Positions 24,431 to 35,500 of a stretch of 64,000 nt of DNA are shown piece by piece. Numbering within the stretch: the stretch's first letter is position 1; every line of letters starts with the position of its first letter. The notes below the pieces were generated by a model, which searched no databases, had not been told where the DNA came from, and saw only the letters and a program-made list of their open reading frames with translations. The DNA comes from Castor canadensis (Eukaryota > Chordata > Mammalia > Rodentia > Castoridae), in assembly GCF_047511655.1 (NCBI RefSeq), contig NC_133391.1, positions 108,351,384 to 108,415,383 on the forward strand, in the 5' to 3' direction. A program made the position numbers and the translations under genes.

Positions 24431-26193
24431 TTTAAAGCTATTTTTCACATTAACTTATTGTTAAATAAAACTGTTTTACTGTTGACTTTTTTCCCTTTTA
24501 AGTTTACACTAACATACCCAAGATACACTGTTTTTTCTTAAGTCTATTTCAGTTGACATATATTGTAACTCTATTGTGACTTTTATCATACCAGAACTAT
24601 CCAATTGGTACATGTTTGTTTAAGAAGCAGCCATATGTTTCCATGATAAATCATAGTTTTAAATCATTGGGTCTTGGTAGAATTAAAATCTATGAGCATA
24701 ATTAATAGATTAGCTGCTAATTAACACTGAATAACCATTCATTTCACAGATACTATAAGAAGTAACAAAATGAAATCATTTGTTTTTAAAATATCAGTTC
24801 AAATGTGTAAATTTTTTTCTTCAGAAAAAGAAAAAAAAATAATGCTTAGAAATTTTAAGAATTCCCAAAGATTTGCAGGGTAATAAAGAACTGCTGGATA
24901 TTTTTTAAGGTGGTGCAAAAGAAACAAACAAATAAACAAAACTGACCCCAGAAAAGAAGTGCTAACTAGTCAGTTCCTTCCCAGGTTCCGGTTCTAAGGT
25001 ACACTAAAAAGACCCAATAATAGGAGAGGAAGAGAAAATGCAAGGTGAAAAGTAGGACTTGCTAACTAAACCTCAGCACCTTTTATTATGGAGCATTTTG
25101 TTTTCATTAATTTTGTTTGGATTGGGCAGAAAGATCTAACACTTACTGGAATCTATGACTATTCAGGTATGACATAAAACAGATGAAAGAGAATTGTATG
25201 CTAGGAAGTATCAAATGACTGTTCTAGTCATCTATTGTGCCACAAACTGCCCCCAAATCTAGTGACTGAAAACAACTGTCATTACTTGTTTTTCCATGAA
25301 ATCTGCAATAGGCCAGATCTCAATGGAGAAGGCTTATCTCTGTTCCGTTCAGCATTAGCCCAAGTTGCTTAACTGAGAAGTGAAGGCTCTGCTTCTAAGA
25401 TGACTCACTACTCACTCACACTTTGGTCAGGTTGGTGCAGCACTTAACTAAGAACCTAACTTGGACTGAGGTATGAAGGTCTCAGTACTTATGTGTGGCC
25501 TTTCTTATAGCTTAATGTTTGTGTTTTCAGATCAAACATCATAACAGATTCAGCAAATCTCTCACTGTGGATGTCCTGAAAACTCTGCAGTCGCTTCCAT
25601 CCAACTTCGCTGACAAAGGCAGCACAATAGACTTTTTTCAGTTTCAAGAAGGGAGATAAGTTCTACCACTACATGAAGGAATAACCAACCAGGTTCTGAA
25701 AGAATACCTGGGATATAAGATATTGTTAGTGCCACTTTTAGAAAATTAAACTTTCTAAAGAACCACTGTGAAAAATATAAGCAAATTTTATGAGGAACTG
25801 AAGGGTGGAAAATAATTTGGAAGTAAAGCAGAGTGAGCAGATATAAGCTGAAACCCAGAGGGATGAGCTGGACCCTTGGCAATAAAATAGAATTCACATT
25901 AATTTTTGTCCAGACCTGCATCAGTCTCTCTGCTTCAGGTCTCTAGATGTGATGATGAAGGCAAGGTGATAACACATTGCTGAAGTCCTGCACACAGATT
26001 AGTCCAGAACTTTGTAAAATGAAGGAAGAGGCAAATCCAGTGTGATGAGGAATTAATGATTCAGCTTCTACTTCTCTGCAGCAAGGTGAGCCACAGATCC
26101 CTGACAAAGTTCTGAACTGTCCTGACCTGAGTGTAAATGAGATTGCTGATTCATTTCCATCTCCTGTCTCCTACACAACTTTTGTATGGTCAT
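24431..26193. other. Intergenic DNA with a possible ancient repeat at 25215-25480
   Basis: The part from 24431 to about 24843, which ends in an A-rich run, could be the remaining 3' UTR of the SGK3 retrocopy beyond the L1, but this is not established. The segment 25215-25480 ('tctattgtgccacaaactgc', 'agtgactgaaaacaac') resembles a common old mammalian interspersed repeat whose name I could not settle. The rest is unrecognised. Confidence 0.4.
26190..26193. repeat. Candidate 4-bp target-site duplication of the provirus (left)
   Basis: tcat here versus taat at 34807-34810, directly outside the two LTRs. Three of four bases match. Gammaretroviruses duplicate 4 bp. Confidence 0.45.
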
Positions 26194-26648
26194 TGTGGAA
26201 ATATTGTCAGACAAGAAACCAAGCAACACTCAGAGACGTAGAAGAACTCAGATTTTTACTTTATTTTATTTTATGCCAGCACCCTAGATGAGGGAGTACC
26301 CAAAATTCTGAGCCCAGCAGTGAAATCACAGGATTCTTAAAGAGCCATGCAGAGGATCAGGTTGCTAACAGGTGGGTTCACACTGGGGTTAGGGACCCTC
26401 AACTGTTTAGATAAGAGCAACAGGGAGGGGCCTATTTTGGGAAGTCTGCCTACATGGAAGACAAAGAAAGGTGGGAATGGGTAGAGGGGATCTATAGCTG
26501 GAAGTCTGTTTGCAGAAGAAGACAAAGAAAGGTAGGAATTGGTAATTATCTCCCCATGGGGCCTTTTATCTTGGCCCTCGACTCATTTTATGGCTTAACG
26601 GGCAATTTTTCATGTCTCATAACCTGCTTTGAGGCAACTTCCTATTCA
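26194..26648 (-). repeat. 3' LTR of the provirus
   Basis: On the minus strand it begins TGAATAGGAAG after the polypurine tract and ends CCACA. It holds a TATA-like 'gataaaagg' (plus 26562-26570) and overlapping AATAAA signals (plus 26260-26270). The partner LTR is 34356-34806. Indels and many substitutions separate the two, including a piece near 26340-26400 that differs in length. Confidence 0.93.
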
Positions 26649-26661
26649 TTCTCCCCTTTCA
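26649..26661 (-). promoter_or_regulatory. Polypurine tract of the provirus
   Basis: On the minus strand 'gaaaggggagaa' abuts the first TG of the 3' LTR. This is the plus-strand primer site of retroviral reverse transcription and fixes the LTR boundary at 26648. Confidence 0.85.
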
Positions 26662-28335
26662 ATGCTTCTCCTACTATGGACAATCATCTATCAACCCTAG
26701 GTTCCTGGGACTCTATCAGGGTCCTCCTGTCCCACAGGTCTGTATTGGGTCACCAAGAGCTGAAACTTTATTGCCTCCATTTGTGAGCTAATGAAGTGAG
26801 TTATGGCTAATTCCTGTCTCCAACGTGTGACCCAGTCGTGTAATTAGTGAGCCATGTCTCTGACTATTCCTGACTGAGTCACATAAAAGCAACATTCTTC
26901 ATTTAGGAAAAGGCAGAGCCCCTCTTTTTTGACAGTGAGTAAATCCAACCCTCTTCAATTTTGGAGGACCACTGATGCTAGGGAGTCCAGCTGGTCCTGC
27001 ATGGTCATTATGGACCTATCCACTTGTTCTATGTCATTTGTTAGGTCCGCAGAGAATTGATAGATATAGATGAGGCAATTCCTCCTATGCCTGCTCCTTT
27101 TCCAGCCATTATACCTGATCTAATTAGTAAAGGTATGAATTGGATACTCTCTTTGACCTTGTGTGGGCCATCAAAGGTACGAGGAGGGTCTGATTGTTAG
27201 GCACTGTGTTTATCTGGGGGCTGAGGAATGCTAATGTGCAAATGCCCTTCCAGTTAGCTGGCAAACACTGATAAGCAAGGGTCCCACATACAAAGAAGGT
27301 TCCTGGGCTGCTGCACCATGGTCTGTCAACTATACATGTAATGGTGGTGGCTGTACAGTTTTTGATTTAGGCACTTTGGCTAGCAGCCAGTCCTCCCACA
27401 GGATAGTATCCTCTTGAATTGTAGGTACAATTACAGGCCTCCCGAGATAGCTGTATACTTTGAGTTTCGTGCTGGTAGATTTGGGAGTAGCATCATGCAT
27501 GCTCTGGTTAAGGAGGCTCACCAGGGTCACTACATAATGGAGGGGACCTGAGGACAGGCAGAGCCAACAATCACCCGCCAATGGTGGGTTTATAAGATTA
27601 GGGAGTTGGTGAGTTGTATTTAACAGGCTGTACAGTTAGGGTTCCAAGGTAAAATTCCCTGCCCTGGAAGGAAGACTTAATGGGTGTCGTGGTGGTGGTA
27701 GATCAATGTCTTTTATAGCCTTCTTGCCATCTATGTAATTGTTTCTGGATGGCCTCTCTGTATCTGTGGCTTTTCTCTCTGTAGACTGATATGAGGATGG
27801 GGTCGTCAGGGAGGGTGCCCAGACATAATCAGGTTTATTTCCTCCCCCGGTCATTTCATCTTTCCATGCCTTTAAGGGGTCCCCATCTTTCTTCCAGCAA
27901 AACGTCTGCTCTATAGTGCCTTTGTTCTTGCAGGACCCCATCAAGCCTGTCAGTTTTCCCTTATAGTAAATTGTCACTCCTCTGGTACATTCAGAAATTG
28001 ATGTGCTGCATGCAGGTGACAGGTGTTGGTAAACGGTGAAGGCATATCATAGATTTCCCTGGAAGGAGAGAGGTTTTACATAAGCTGTGCAGTCATCCGG
28101 GTCTCTGGATAAGACAATCTTAAAATGTAATAGAGTCACAAGGCAAAAACATATTCAGAGACCTCATGCCAGAGAGTAGGGTCTGGGCTACAGATAGCAC
28201 CAAACAGCAGTAAGGCTTCCTACTATGAGGAGATACCAGACAGCCAGCAGTAATTTTTTGGCTTACATTCCAATCCTGGGGAGCAATGACGGCCAGTCCT
28301 AGTGCGTACAGTGTTGCAACAATGCTAGTCAGCAA
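26662..28335 (-). pseudogene. env: env remnant (surface and transmembrane subunits)
   Basis: Env is the envelope glycoprotein, cut into a surface (SU) and a transmembrane (TM) subunit. A frame at 28335-28120 starts with a hydrophobic, signal-peptide-like segment. 'DCWLCLSSGP' near 27570-27545 carries the CWLC motif of gammaretroviral SU. Downstream the TM ectodomain is seen with a CX6CC motif at 26889-26915, the SU-TM disulphide partner site. A stop lies at 26955-26957, inside the conserved heptad/immunosuppressive region just before it. Past CX6CC only about 240 bp remain before the LTR and no membrane-spanning segment is visible, so the anchor seems deleted. Several frames are needed to follow the gene; no envelope protein can be made. 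Confidence 0.85.
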
Positions 28336-28548
28336 GGTGGGGTAAAGGTGGCAGAAAAGGGAATGTATTTATGTCCTGGCAGGTGAATCTTCAGGCTTCT
28401 GCCATGCATTGACCAACCAGCTTCTGGGAGGTGGCTGGAGCAGGGCTGGAGCTCTTTCAGGAGATGGCATGCTGTTGTAACGTTCTCTAGAACCTCAATT
28501 TGAGGGGATTAGTTGGGTCACATATGGACTGACAGTTGTTGGGGCCTG

Positions 28549-29700
28549 CTAGGCTGCTGTCTTCTTTATCTGGGAATGATAGATCCAGGGAGTGATACCT
28601 GCAACTTTAACAGCCATGAGAGTTGCTAATATTATCAGATGGGCACCCGTCCAACTGGGTTGGAGTGGCTCTCTTTTCCAATCTTTTACCCATACCATAT
28701 CCCCAGGTTGGTAGGGATGGGCCCAGTTACCCATGGGGATTGGGATCCTTTCTAAGACTTCCTGGGAGATCTGATATAGGGTTTTTCCTAGGGTCTGGAG
28801 ATGCCAGGACATGTCTAGATTTCTAATTTGCCTGAGTTCCCCTCTGAGCCTGTTTATTATGGGAAGGGGTCTGCCATAGAGAATCTCAGAGTGTGAGTAA
28901 CTGGAGGGTTTAAGGGTGCAGCATGCCTTGAGCAGAGCCAATAGTAGCATGTCTACCCAGGGGGATTGTGTTTCTTGGCAGAGTTTGGTTAGGGTAATTT
29001 TGAGGTCCTATTCATGTGCTCTACTTCTCTGAACTCTGAGGCCTGTATGTATGTGGAGCTTCCATTTTATTTTCAAAATTTTGGCCAGGCCATGGACTAT
29101 TTCCACCATGGAGGCTTACCAGTTATCTGATCAAATAGAAAGGGGGAGCCCATATCTGGGGATAATTTCTCTTAAAAGGACCTTTACTTCTTCTTGTGCC
29201 TTCTCCATGTGTAGGAGGTAAACCTAAACCCACCCTGAGTAAGTGCAGACAAAGACAAAGAGGTACCAGTATCCTTGACAGGGCTTGACCTCTGTGAAGT
29301 CCACTCCAAAGTCCTCAAAAGGCATGGTGCTTGTTGTTTGTATCCCAGGGCTTGGCTTAGGCCCTTGACTTGCATTGTTTTGTGTACACGTAATGCACCT
29401 AGCACTTACTTGTGTGTACAGGGTGGGGAACTTGGGAACGAAATAGCATTTGCCCAGCAGTTTTTCCAGGGCTGTTGTCCCCAGGTGTGTTAGCTTGTGT
29501 TGTTGTTTTACCAACAGGTCTTCTACAGCACTGGAAACAAAGAATCTCTGATCAGGCAATTTCCACCAGCCCCCCTTTTCTTTTATTCCATTTTCATTTT
29601 TTGCCCATTGTTCTTCCTCCTTGGTGTAATTCAGGGGGGGAGGCAGCAGCCAAGCCAACACAATTTTGGCGGTTTTCTTCAGCACTCCAGGGGAATTTAG
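28549..29700 (-). pseudogene. pol: pol integrase remnant
   Basis: Integrase inserts the viral DNA into the host genome. In the 189-codon frame 29793-29224, H99, H103, C133 and C136 form the N-terminal HHCC zinc site, and D165 ('GVDFTEV') is the first residue of the catalytic DDE triad. The catalytic core then breaks: stops and frame changes occupy about 29220-28950, where an SDN stretch with the second aspartate is still visible but the glutamate region is damaged. The C-terminal domain is open at 28950-28549 with 'PGDMVWVKDWKREPLQPSW' and a 'VAGITPWIYHSQIKK' end, as in gammaretroviral integrases. Inactive because of the core breaks. Confidence 0.9.
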
Positions 29701-30506
29701 CTCTTCTGCTGTCCTCCTTGCCGCCTGGTCAGCCAGGAGGTTCCCTTTCTGACATGTGCCCCTTTGGTGGTCTCTGCAGTGGACAGTAGCCACATAAGCT
29801 GATTCCTAGGCTGCTTCCTGAAGTTGGAGGATTTCTTCTTTGTTTTTAATCTCTTTTCCCCTGCTGTCAGCAGACCTCTTTCCTTGTATATTGCTGCATG
29901 TATGTGCAGGGTGGCAAAGGCATGCTTAGAATCTGTGTAGATGTTCAGCTGCTTTCCCTTTGCATATCATAATGCCTGGACCAATGCCCAAAGTTCAGCT
30001 CATTGTGCAGACCATCCTTATGGTAGGGCTTCAGCCTGTATGATGTCATTAGCAGTGGTGACTGCGAACCTGGCCTTTCGCCATCTGCCCTGGACAAAGC
30101 TACTTCCACCCATGAAAAGTTCAAGCTGTGGATCCAAGAGGGAGGTGTCCATTAGGTACTGCCTGCTAGAGTACACTTTGTTCATTACTTCTTCCAAATC
30201 ATGATCTAGGGGCCCTTCCTCTGTTGACAGAAAGGTGGCAGGGTTTAAAACTTGTACAGTTTCAAGTCTGACTCGAGGATTCTCACATAGCAGTCCTTGG
30301 TAATGGGCCATTTTGGAGCTGGTCAGCCATTTATGACCCTGCCCATTTATTAGGGCCATGACTGCATGAGGTACCTTAACATAAATGTCCTGTCCCAGGG
30401 TGATCTTGTCAGCCTCCCTGCCTAGGGTTACCATGGCAGCCAAGGCTAGGAGACATAGAGGCCAGCCTGAGGCCACTGGGTCTAAGTGCTTTGACAGGTA
30501 AGACAC
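29701..30506 (-). pseudogene. pol: pol RNase H and connection-domain remnant
   Basis: The 162-codon frame 30506-30018 covers the RT connection and the start of RNase H, which degrades the RNA of the RNA-DNA hybrid. The first catalytic aspartate, expected just before GSS, is a glycine ('LFMGGSSF', about 30110). Decayed RNase H sequence follows, and its end ('[10 protein letters not shown]', about 29740-29710) lies at the start of the 29793-29224 frame, retaining the late aspartate. The mutated active site and the frame break between the two parts make it inactive. Confidence 0.85.
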
Positions 30507-31745
30507 AGGCCACTGTCATGGACCCACTGTTTGTGTGAGGACCCCCAGAACTGTGTGATTTTTCTAGCAAATGAAGAGATTGAATGATCATGTTACATCC
30601 GGCAGCCCTAGTGCAGGGGTGCTGGTTAAGAGTCTCTTCATCACCTGGAAGACCTTTTCTTAGTCTGGCCCCCAGTTTAGAGCATCCTTTCCTGGAACCT
30701 GCTGTGGCCTCCTAAAGTGATTTGGTAAGGTTTGAATACCTGGGTATCCAGATGCAACAGAATCCTGCTGCTCCCAGGAATTCTCAGACCTCCCTTTTGG
30801 TCTTTGGCTGTGGGATGGAGCAGATGGCTTTTTTCCTCTCCAGATATAGGGCCCATCATCCTTCTGAGATGAGGAATCTGAGATATTGGACCTCTTGCTG
30901 GCAAACTTGGACCTTTTTCCAGGAAACTTTGTAGTCTGACTTGGAGAGTTCCTTCCCAGCATTTCTCCTAGTTGTGGCTTGCCAGGAGCAGATCATCCGT
31001 GTACTGGAGCAAGGTATAGCTTGGATTTTCATCTGGGAAAGTTGACAAATCCTCCACTATGGCTTCCACAAACAAGGTGGGTGAGTTTTTGAATCCCTAA
31101 GGCAGTTTTGCCCAGGCCATTTGTGTTTTTCTTCCAGTATAAGGGTCTTCCTTTTTAAAGGCAAGCAGAGGCTGGCTAACCAAGGCCAGGCACAAGCAGA
31201 AGAAAGCATCCTTTAGGTCCAGGCAGGTGAACCAGCTTGCTTGCCTGATAGAGGGCTCAGGATGGGTAGGAGTTAGGAACTAGTGAGTGCAACGTGATAA
31301 CAGTGTTGTTGACTGCCCATAGGTCCTGTACATACTGGTAGCTATTTCCACCTGCCTTCTTGACAGGTAACTGTGGGGTGTTCCATGGTGATTATTATTT
31401 GATTAATATCCCTGCATCCTTCAGCTTCTGTAAGTGGGCCTGAATTCCCAGGCATGCTTCCTGTGGCACTGGATATTTTCTCTATCTAACAGGGAGAGCC
31501 CCATGTTTGAGATCTACCATTATGGGAGCATGGTTGCGAGCCAGGCTGGGGGGCCTGTTTTCAACCCAGAGATCAGGAAACTCCTCCAGCAGGCAGATGG
31601 GTTTCATCAGGTTCCCCTTTTCCTGGTGGTAGAGCTGCCATTCATCTTCTGTAGGCGCAGTCACTACTATGATGAAGGCATTTGGTCCTCTCGCTGTAAG
31701 GCTTGCGGGCCCTCCCTGGGTGAAGGTGATTTGGGCTCTGAGCAT
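30507..31745 (-). pseudogene. pol: pol reverse transcriptase remnant
   Basis: The frame 31745-31482 (87 codons) is the RT N-terminal part. The fingers and palm follow in broken frames, and the catalytic box is visible at 30992-31003 as YTDD, with LLLA after it. Gammaretroviruses normally have valine in the second position. Frames at 30962-30660 carry the part after the palm. Frameshifts and stops prevent a full polymerase. Confidence 0.88.
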
Positions 31746-32100
31746 TGTTCATGAGTCCCTTCCCAGCAGAGGAACTGGGGATTCTGGTAAATACAGGAAT
31801 TCGTGAGTCACCATGTGCCCTTCTAGTTGTCGTGTCCAGAGTTGGCAGAACTGCTGGGCAGTTTGAGTGCTGGTGGCTCTGACTATTGTGACCCTGTGCT
31901 CAGTGAGTGGAGCCACAGGTTTAGTTACAGTGGAATGCTCAGTGCCTGAGTCCACCATGAAGATCACTAGTTGGCCCCCCACTTTCATTTTGACCATCGG
32001 TTCTCAGGGGCCTACAAGTAAGGAGGCAGGTCTTCCCCAGTCTGACTCAGTTCCTGCTAGGCCAATGAGGTCCTAGGCCTCTGGTTCACGTTGCCATCCT
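31746..32100 (-). pseudogene. pro: pro remnant (retroviral aspartic protease)
   Basis: The protease cuts Gag-Pol into mature proteins as a homodimer with one catalytic aspartate per subunit. The frame 31997-31749 has 'VIFMVDSGTEHS', with the DSG active site at 31944-31952 (a normal DTG variant), and the late 'PVPLLGRDS' segment next to the frame end. It directly precedes RT, as in gammaretroviral pol. The catalytic triad looks conserved, but the upstream junction with gag is broken. Confidence 0.88.
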
Positions 32101-32129
32101 GTCTTCTTTCCTGGAGTAATCTTGTTAGA

Positions 32130-33653
32130 CTCTGATGCTGGTCCCTTGCAGCAGGGGCATTCATTCTTCCAGTGGCTAATCTTCATGCAATAGGTACATT
32201 GGTTTCATCAGAATGGGGTTCTTCCATTGGGTCTCCCTTTCCACAGTGGAGCTGACTGCTTGGTCTGGTCTGGCTTCCCCAGTGCTGCAGCCAATAAGGA
32301 CACCTTGGCTTTCATTCTTTTATCGACCTCTTGTTTTTCCTCATGGTTCCGGTTCATAAAGACGTTATTTGTTACTTCTAATAGCTGGGTGGTATTGATT
32401 TCAGTGAAGCCTTCAAGTTTCTGAAGTTTCCAGTCAATGTCAGCATATGACTGGGCCACAAACGCTGTATTGACCATCCACTGGTTTTCTGGCGCTTCTG
32501 GATCAAAGGGAGTATACACCCAGATGTCCTCACAGAGTCTCTCATAAAAATCAGTTGGTGATTCCTCTGGCTTCTGGATAACTGCCACAGTTTTGGACAT
32601 GTTAGTTGGCCTCTTAGCTCCAGCCCTGACCCCATGTAGTAGGGTGGTGCAATATTGAGTGAGGACTCCTTGTCCTTCTGTTGTATTGAAGTCCTAGGTA
32701 GGCCAAGCATCAGGAGCCACCTCTCTTGCCCAAGCTTCTGCATCTAGTGTTCCTGCTGGAGCCTGGCCTTGGAGACAGTGACAAGCCTTCATCAGGATTC
32801 GCCATCACTCTTCTGTGTTGAAAAATGTCAGGAGGATCTGTTGGCAGTCATCCCAAGTAGGTTGTCGAGTCTGAAATATCGATTCTAGGAGGTTGATCAC
32901 AGCCTGGGGTTTTTCTGAATAAGGTGGTGTGTGGTTCCTCCAATTTAAGAAGTCAGTTGTACTGAAAAACTGGTAATAGAGGATAGTGTCCAGGCTGGAC
33001 TGTGCCATCAGCACCAGTCTGCTGGGGCCCCTGTGTCTCATGGAGCAGCACTTGCAGGGCCCTGGCCTGAGAGGCCGGCACCTGGGATGAACAAAGGCAG
33101 CAGCTCAGGGGCTGTGGACTCATACTGCAAGGTGGGGATGGGTGTGGAACATCACTGGGGCTGGGAGGCTTCTGATGGAGCTGAGGAGGACTCACTGAAG
33201 GTGGAGGATTGTCTGGGAGAATTTGGCACTGGCTGCTCTGATGGTGGTGACGTGCTGGGAATGTATGGTGGGGGCACAGGTGGTTTTTCTTCTGGGTCCC
33301 CTTGCAGAACAGCCTTGGTCATCTTCTGGTCTTTGGGTTTCATTACCTGGGTGGTGAAAACTCTGCTGTGTCCCTTTATGTTGGAACAGAAGCAGACCCA
33401 AAGGGGCATTGTCTGAGCCAACTGAAGCCAGGAGTCAATATAGGGGAACTTATTGGGGTGTCTGGAGTTCCTATTACAACCTGATAAATGTCCATGGCAG
33501 TGGGAAAATCTAGGATCAACTTCAGGGAGCCAGTTGACCCCAAAAGTGGGCCACTCCAACTGACATTTTCATCCTATAATCTCGCAAGAATCTCTTCTCA
33601 AAATGTTTAAGAATACACTCTAGAACTGTGGGTTTTGAGGAACTTCCACCCAT
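32130..33653 (-). pseudogene. gag: gag remnant (matrix, p12-like, capsid, nucleocapsid)
   Basis: Gag builds the virion core. A start at 33653 gives 'MGGSSSKP', a typical N-myristoylation signal. The matrix frame then shifts to 33559-33152, which holds the gammaretroviral 'WPTFGVNW' segment and a proline-rich region with a PPPY late-budding motif ('PPVPPPYIP'). Capsid appears in other frames: 33041-32805 ('TRQPTWDDCQQILL') and 32600-32208 with the major homology region near 'ESPTDFYERLCED'. Nucleocapsid shows one CCHC zinc knuckle, CX2CX4HX4C, at 32157-32198. At least three frame changes split the gene. Confidence 0.92.
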
Positions 33654-34327
33654 GGCAGTTAAAAGTATCCTCTATATCCACCGTATATATTACCCCCCTG
33701 CATAGGTGGCACAAAGACAAACAAGGGTGGGTGCCCCTTCAAGAGAAGACACCAATCAGATGTCTGCCTGGCCATGTCCCAAAGGAACTTAAGTTCCTCT
33801 TAGGATGAATGGCGGGGTCAGCTTTGTGACTCTAGGTCAGGTTGCCCCGATGCTGCCATAGCCATATGAGGATCATCATGGAACCACAGGATAAACCTAC
33901 TCAGACTCCATAGCTTTTTGGCCATGGAGCCACAAACTTGAACCTGAAGTGAGGACGAATCAGGGTGCTCATTCACATAAACACTCACACTGAAGCTATT
34001 ACAGTTTTCCTTCCCCCCTTTTGGGGAAGTCCCTGACCTGTGGAATTCCTCTCAGAGATTCCTGGGAGTTGATCCAGTGGGACTGTACCTGACAGAGGAC
34101 TGACTTTCCCCCCCAGGGCTTACTGAGTCCTGATGAAATTGCCAGGCAAATTGGTCCACTTCTCTTTGGAGTCCAGTTGGGGCAAGACTACTCAAAGGGT
34201 TGGAACTGCGGAGCAAAGGAGGACCCAGAATACCACTGGGTGGCACACCACCTTGTTCTGTCCTGAGTCCCTCCCTACTCCAGTGCAGACCAGCCACTGG
34301 CCAGTGGCTCAAGGGGTCAGAATGGTT
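33654..34327 (-). other. Proviral leader between primer site and gag
   Basis: Non-coding leader of about 0.67 kb, where the packaging signal and splice donor of a gammaretrovirus would lie. The frames of 83-86 codons here are shadows. I could not identify individual signals. Confidence 0.6.
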
Positions 34328-34348
34328 GATATCTTGCTGGGGCCTCCA
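34328..34348 (-). promoter_or_regulatory. Candidate primer binding site
   Basis: On the minus strand the sequence starts TGGAGGCCCCA, beginning with the TGG that pairs with a tRNA CCA end. The first 11 bases suit a threonine tRNA; a glutamine tRNA is also possible with more mismatches. The gap from the LTR end is 7 bases, longer than usual, so this call is tentative. Confidence 0.4.
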
Positions 34349-34355
34349 GAAGTGT

Positions 34356-34806
34356 TGTGGAAATATTGCCAGATGAGAAACTAAGCAATACTCAGAGAAG
34401 TAGGAATACTCATAGTTTTACTTTATTTTATTTTACACTGGCAGTCCCAGATGAGCTAGTACTCAAAATTCTCATCCCCCAGCAGTGAAATCACAGGATC
34501 CTTAAAGGGCTGTGCAACAGATCAGGTTACAGGGAATGTGCTGGTTTCTAATAGGTGGTCTCACACTGGGGTTAGGGAGCCAGGTTAGGGAGCAGCAGGG
34601 GGACCTATTTCAGAAAGTTTACTTACAGAGGGAAACAAAAAAAGGCGGAATGGGTAGCAGGAAATCTGCTTGCAGAAGACAAAGGAAAGGTGGGAATGGG
34701 TGGTTATCTCCACATGGTGCCTTTTATCTTGGCCCTGGACTCATTTTATGGCTTAACTGGCAATTTTTCATGTCTCATAACCTGCTTTGAGGCAATTTCC
34801 TATTCA
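34356..34806 (-). repeat. 5' LTR of the provirus
   Basis: The LTR drives proviral transcription on the minus strand. It starts TGAATAGG and ends CCACA, with a TATA-like 'aagataaaagg' at plus 34720-34730 and overlapping AATAAA signals at plus 34422-34432. Compared with the 3' LTR it carries an extra piece in the 34520-34560 region and other indels. Promoter activity today is unknown. Confidence 0.93.
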
Positions 34807-35292
34807 TAATGAACACTAACCCAGAACCATCCAAAGGAGGGAATAAGCAAAACTTATCTAATGACACAAAACTCTGGTATTATATCTTCAAACATGACCT
34901 ATATTCATGAATATATTATTTACAATTGAAAATAGGCTGTACTTCTTATTTTAGGGTTGTTTACATATCTGTGATTCTACTTAATTGATTATGTATTTAG
35001 ACATTATACGAACTTACTATTTGTTTACTTGCCCAATCTGGGGTTGCTAAAATCTGTCCTGCCATTAGTGGGCTTAACATTCTGCTTGCCTAGTGTAAAT
35101 TTTCTACTTTAAAATATTAAAGTCCTTAAAAAATTTTCACTGTGAGTATAGGTTTTAGTATTATAGCATGCCTTTCTTTTTCTTAACACTTTTAATCTGA
35201 TTTCTCTCTTATCATTTATCAATATTGTGAACTACTTTCCCTTTGTTTACATTCCCCTTACACTGTGTTTTCTTGTCTTTTTAAAAATTTTA
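34807..35292. other. AT-rich intergenic DNA, nothing recognised
   Basis: The first four bases (taat) are the candidate right target-site copy of the provirus. No gene or clear repeat was recognised beyond it. Confidence 0.5.
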
Positions 35293-35500
35293 GGGTTGAG
35301 CATGGTGACATATACCTGTAATTCCACCTGTACAAGAGGTGGAGATGGCATAATCACAGGTAAAGGTGATTTTGCCCAATCACAAGTTGAGCAAAAGCAA
35401 GAAATCCTTTCTGAAAAATAAACTAAAGCAAAAAAAGGGCTGGGTATGAATGACGTGATAGAGCAATTAAACTCCAGTAACCCCATTCCCGCAAATAAAC
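35293..35500 (+). mobile_element. Composite SINE, B1-like plus ID-like
   Basis: 'gttgagcatggtgacatata' with 'cctgtaattccacc' (35296-35330) is a B1-type unit. After an A-rich segment, 'gggctgggtatgaatgac' with 'gagcaattaaactccagtaa' (35438-35480) is the decayed tRNA/ID-like unit. It shares the B1-then-ID order of the copy at 62057. The 64-codon frame here is not a gene. Confidence 0.7.

Larger units (their letters stand above)
26194..34806 (-). mobile_element. Endogenous gammaretrovirus-like provirus, full structure, defective
   Basis: Read on the minus strand the order is 5' LTR (34806-34356), candidate primer site, gag, pro, pol (RT, RNase H, integrase), env, polypurine tract, 3' LTR (26648-26194), in about 8.6 kb. 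The LTRs start TG and end CA. CCHC, DSG, YTDD, HHCC, CWLC and CX6CC motifs and the gag-pro-pol frame order fit gammaretroviruses (class I ERV). Every gene is interrupted, and the LTRs have diverged by about 10-20 percent by eye plus indels, so it is an old, inactive insertion. Confidence 0.95.

Noticed and set aside
24905..24930. Mariner MADE1-like start (ggtggtgcaaaag)
   Set aside because: Only a short match and no inverted partner end nearby.
25562..25921. 119-codon minus-strand frame
   Set aside because: No protein family features, and the surrounding sequence has no promoter, splice or retrocopy context to support a gene.
29412..29789. 125-codon plus-strand frame inside the provirus
   Set aside because: It is the antisense shadow of the integrase/RNase H region and has no family features of its own.
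33033..33416. 127-codon plus-strand frame, glycine-rich
   Set aside because: Antisense shadow of the proline-rich gag part; its composition follows from that.
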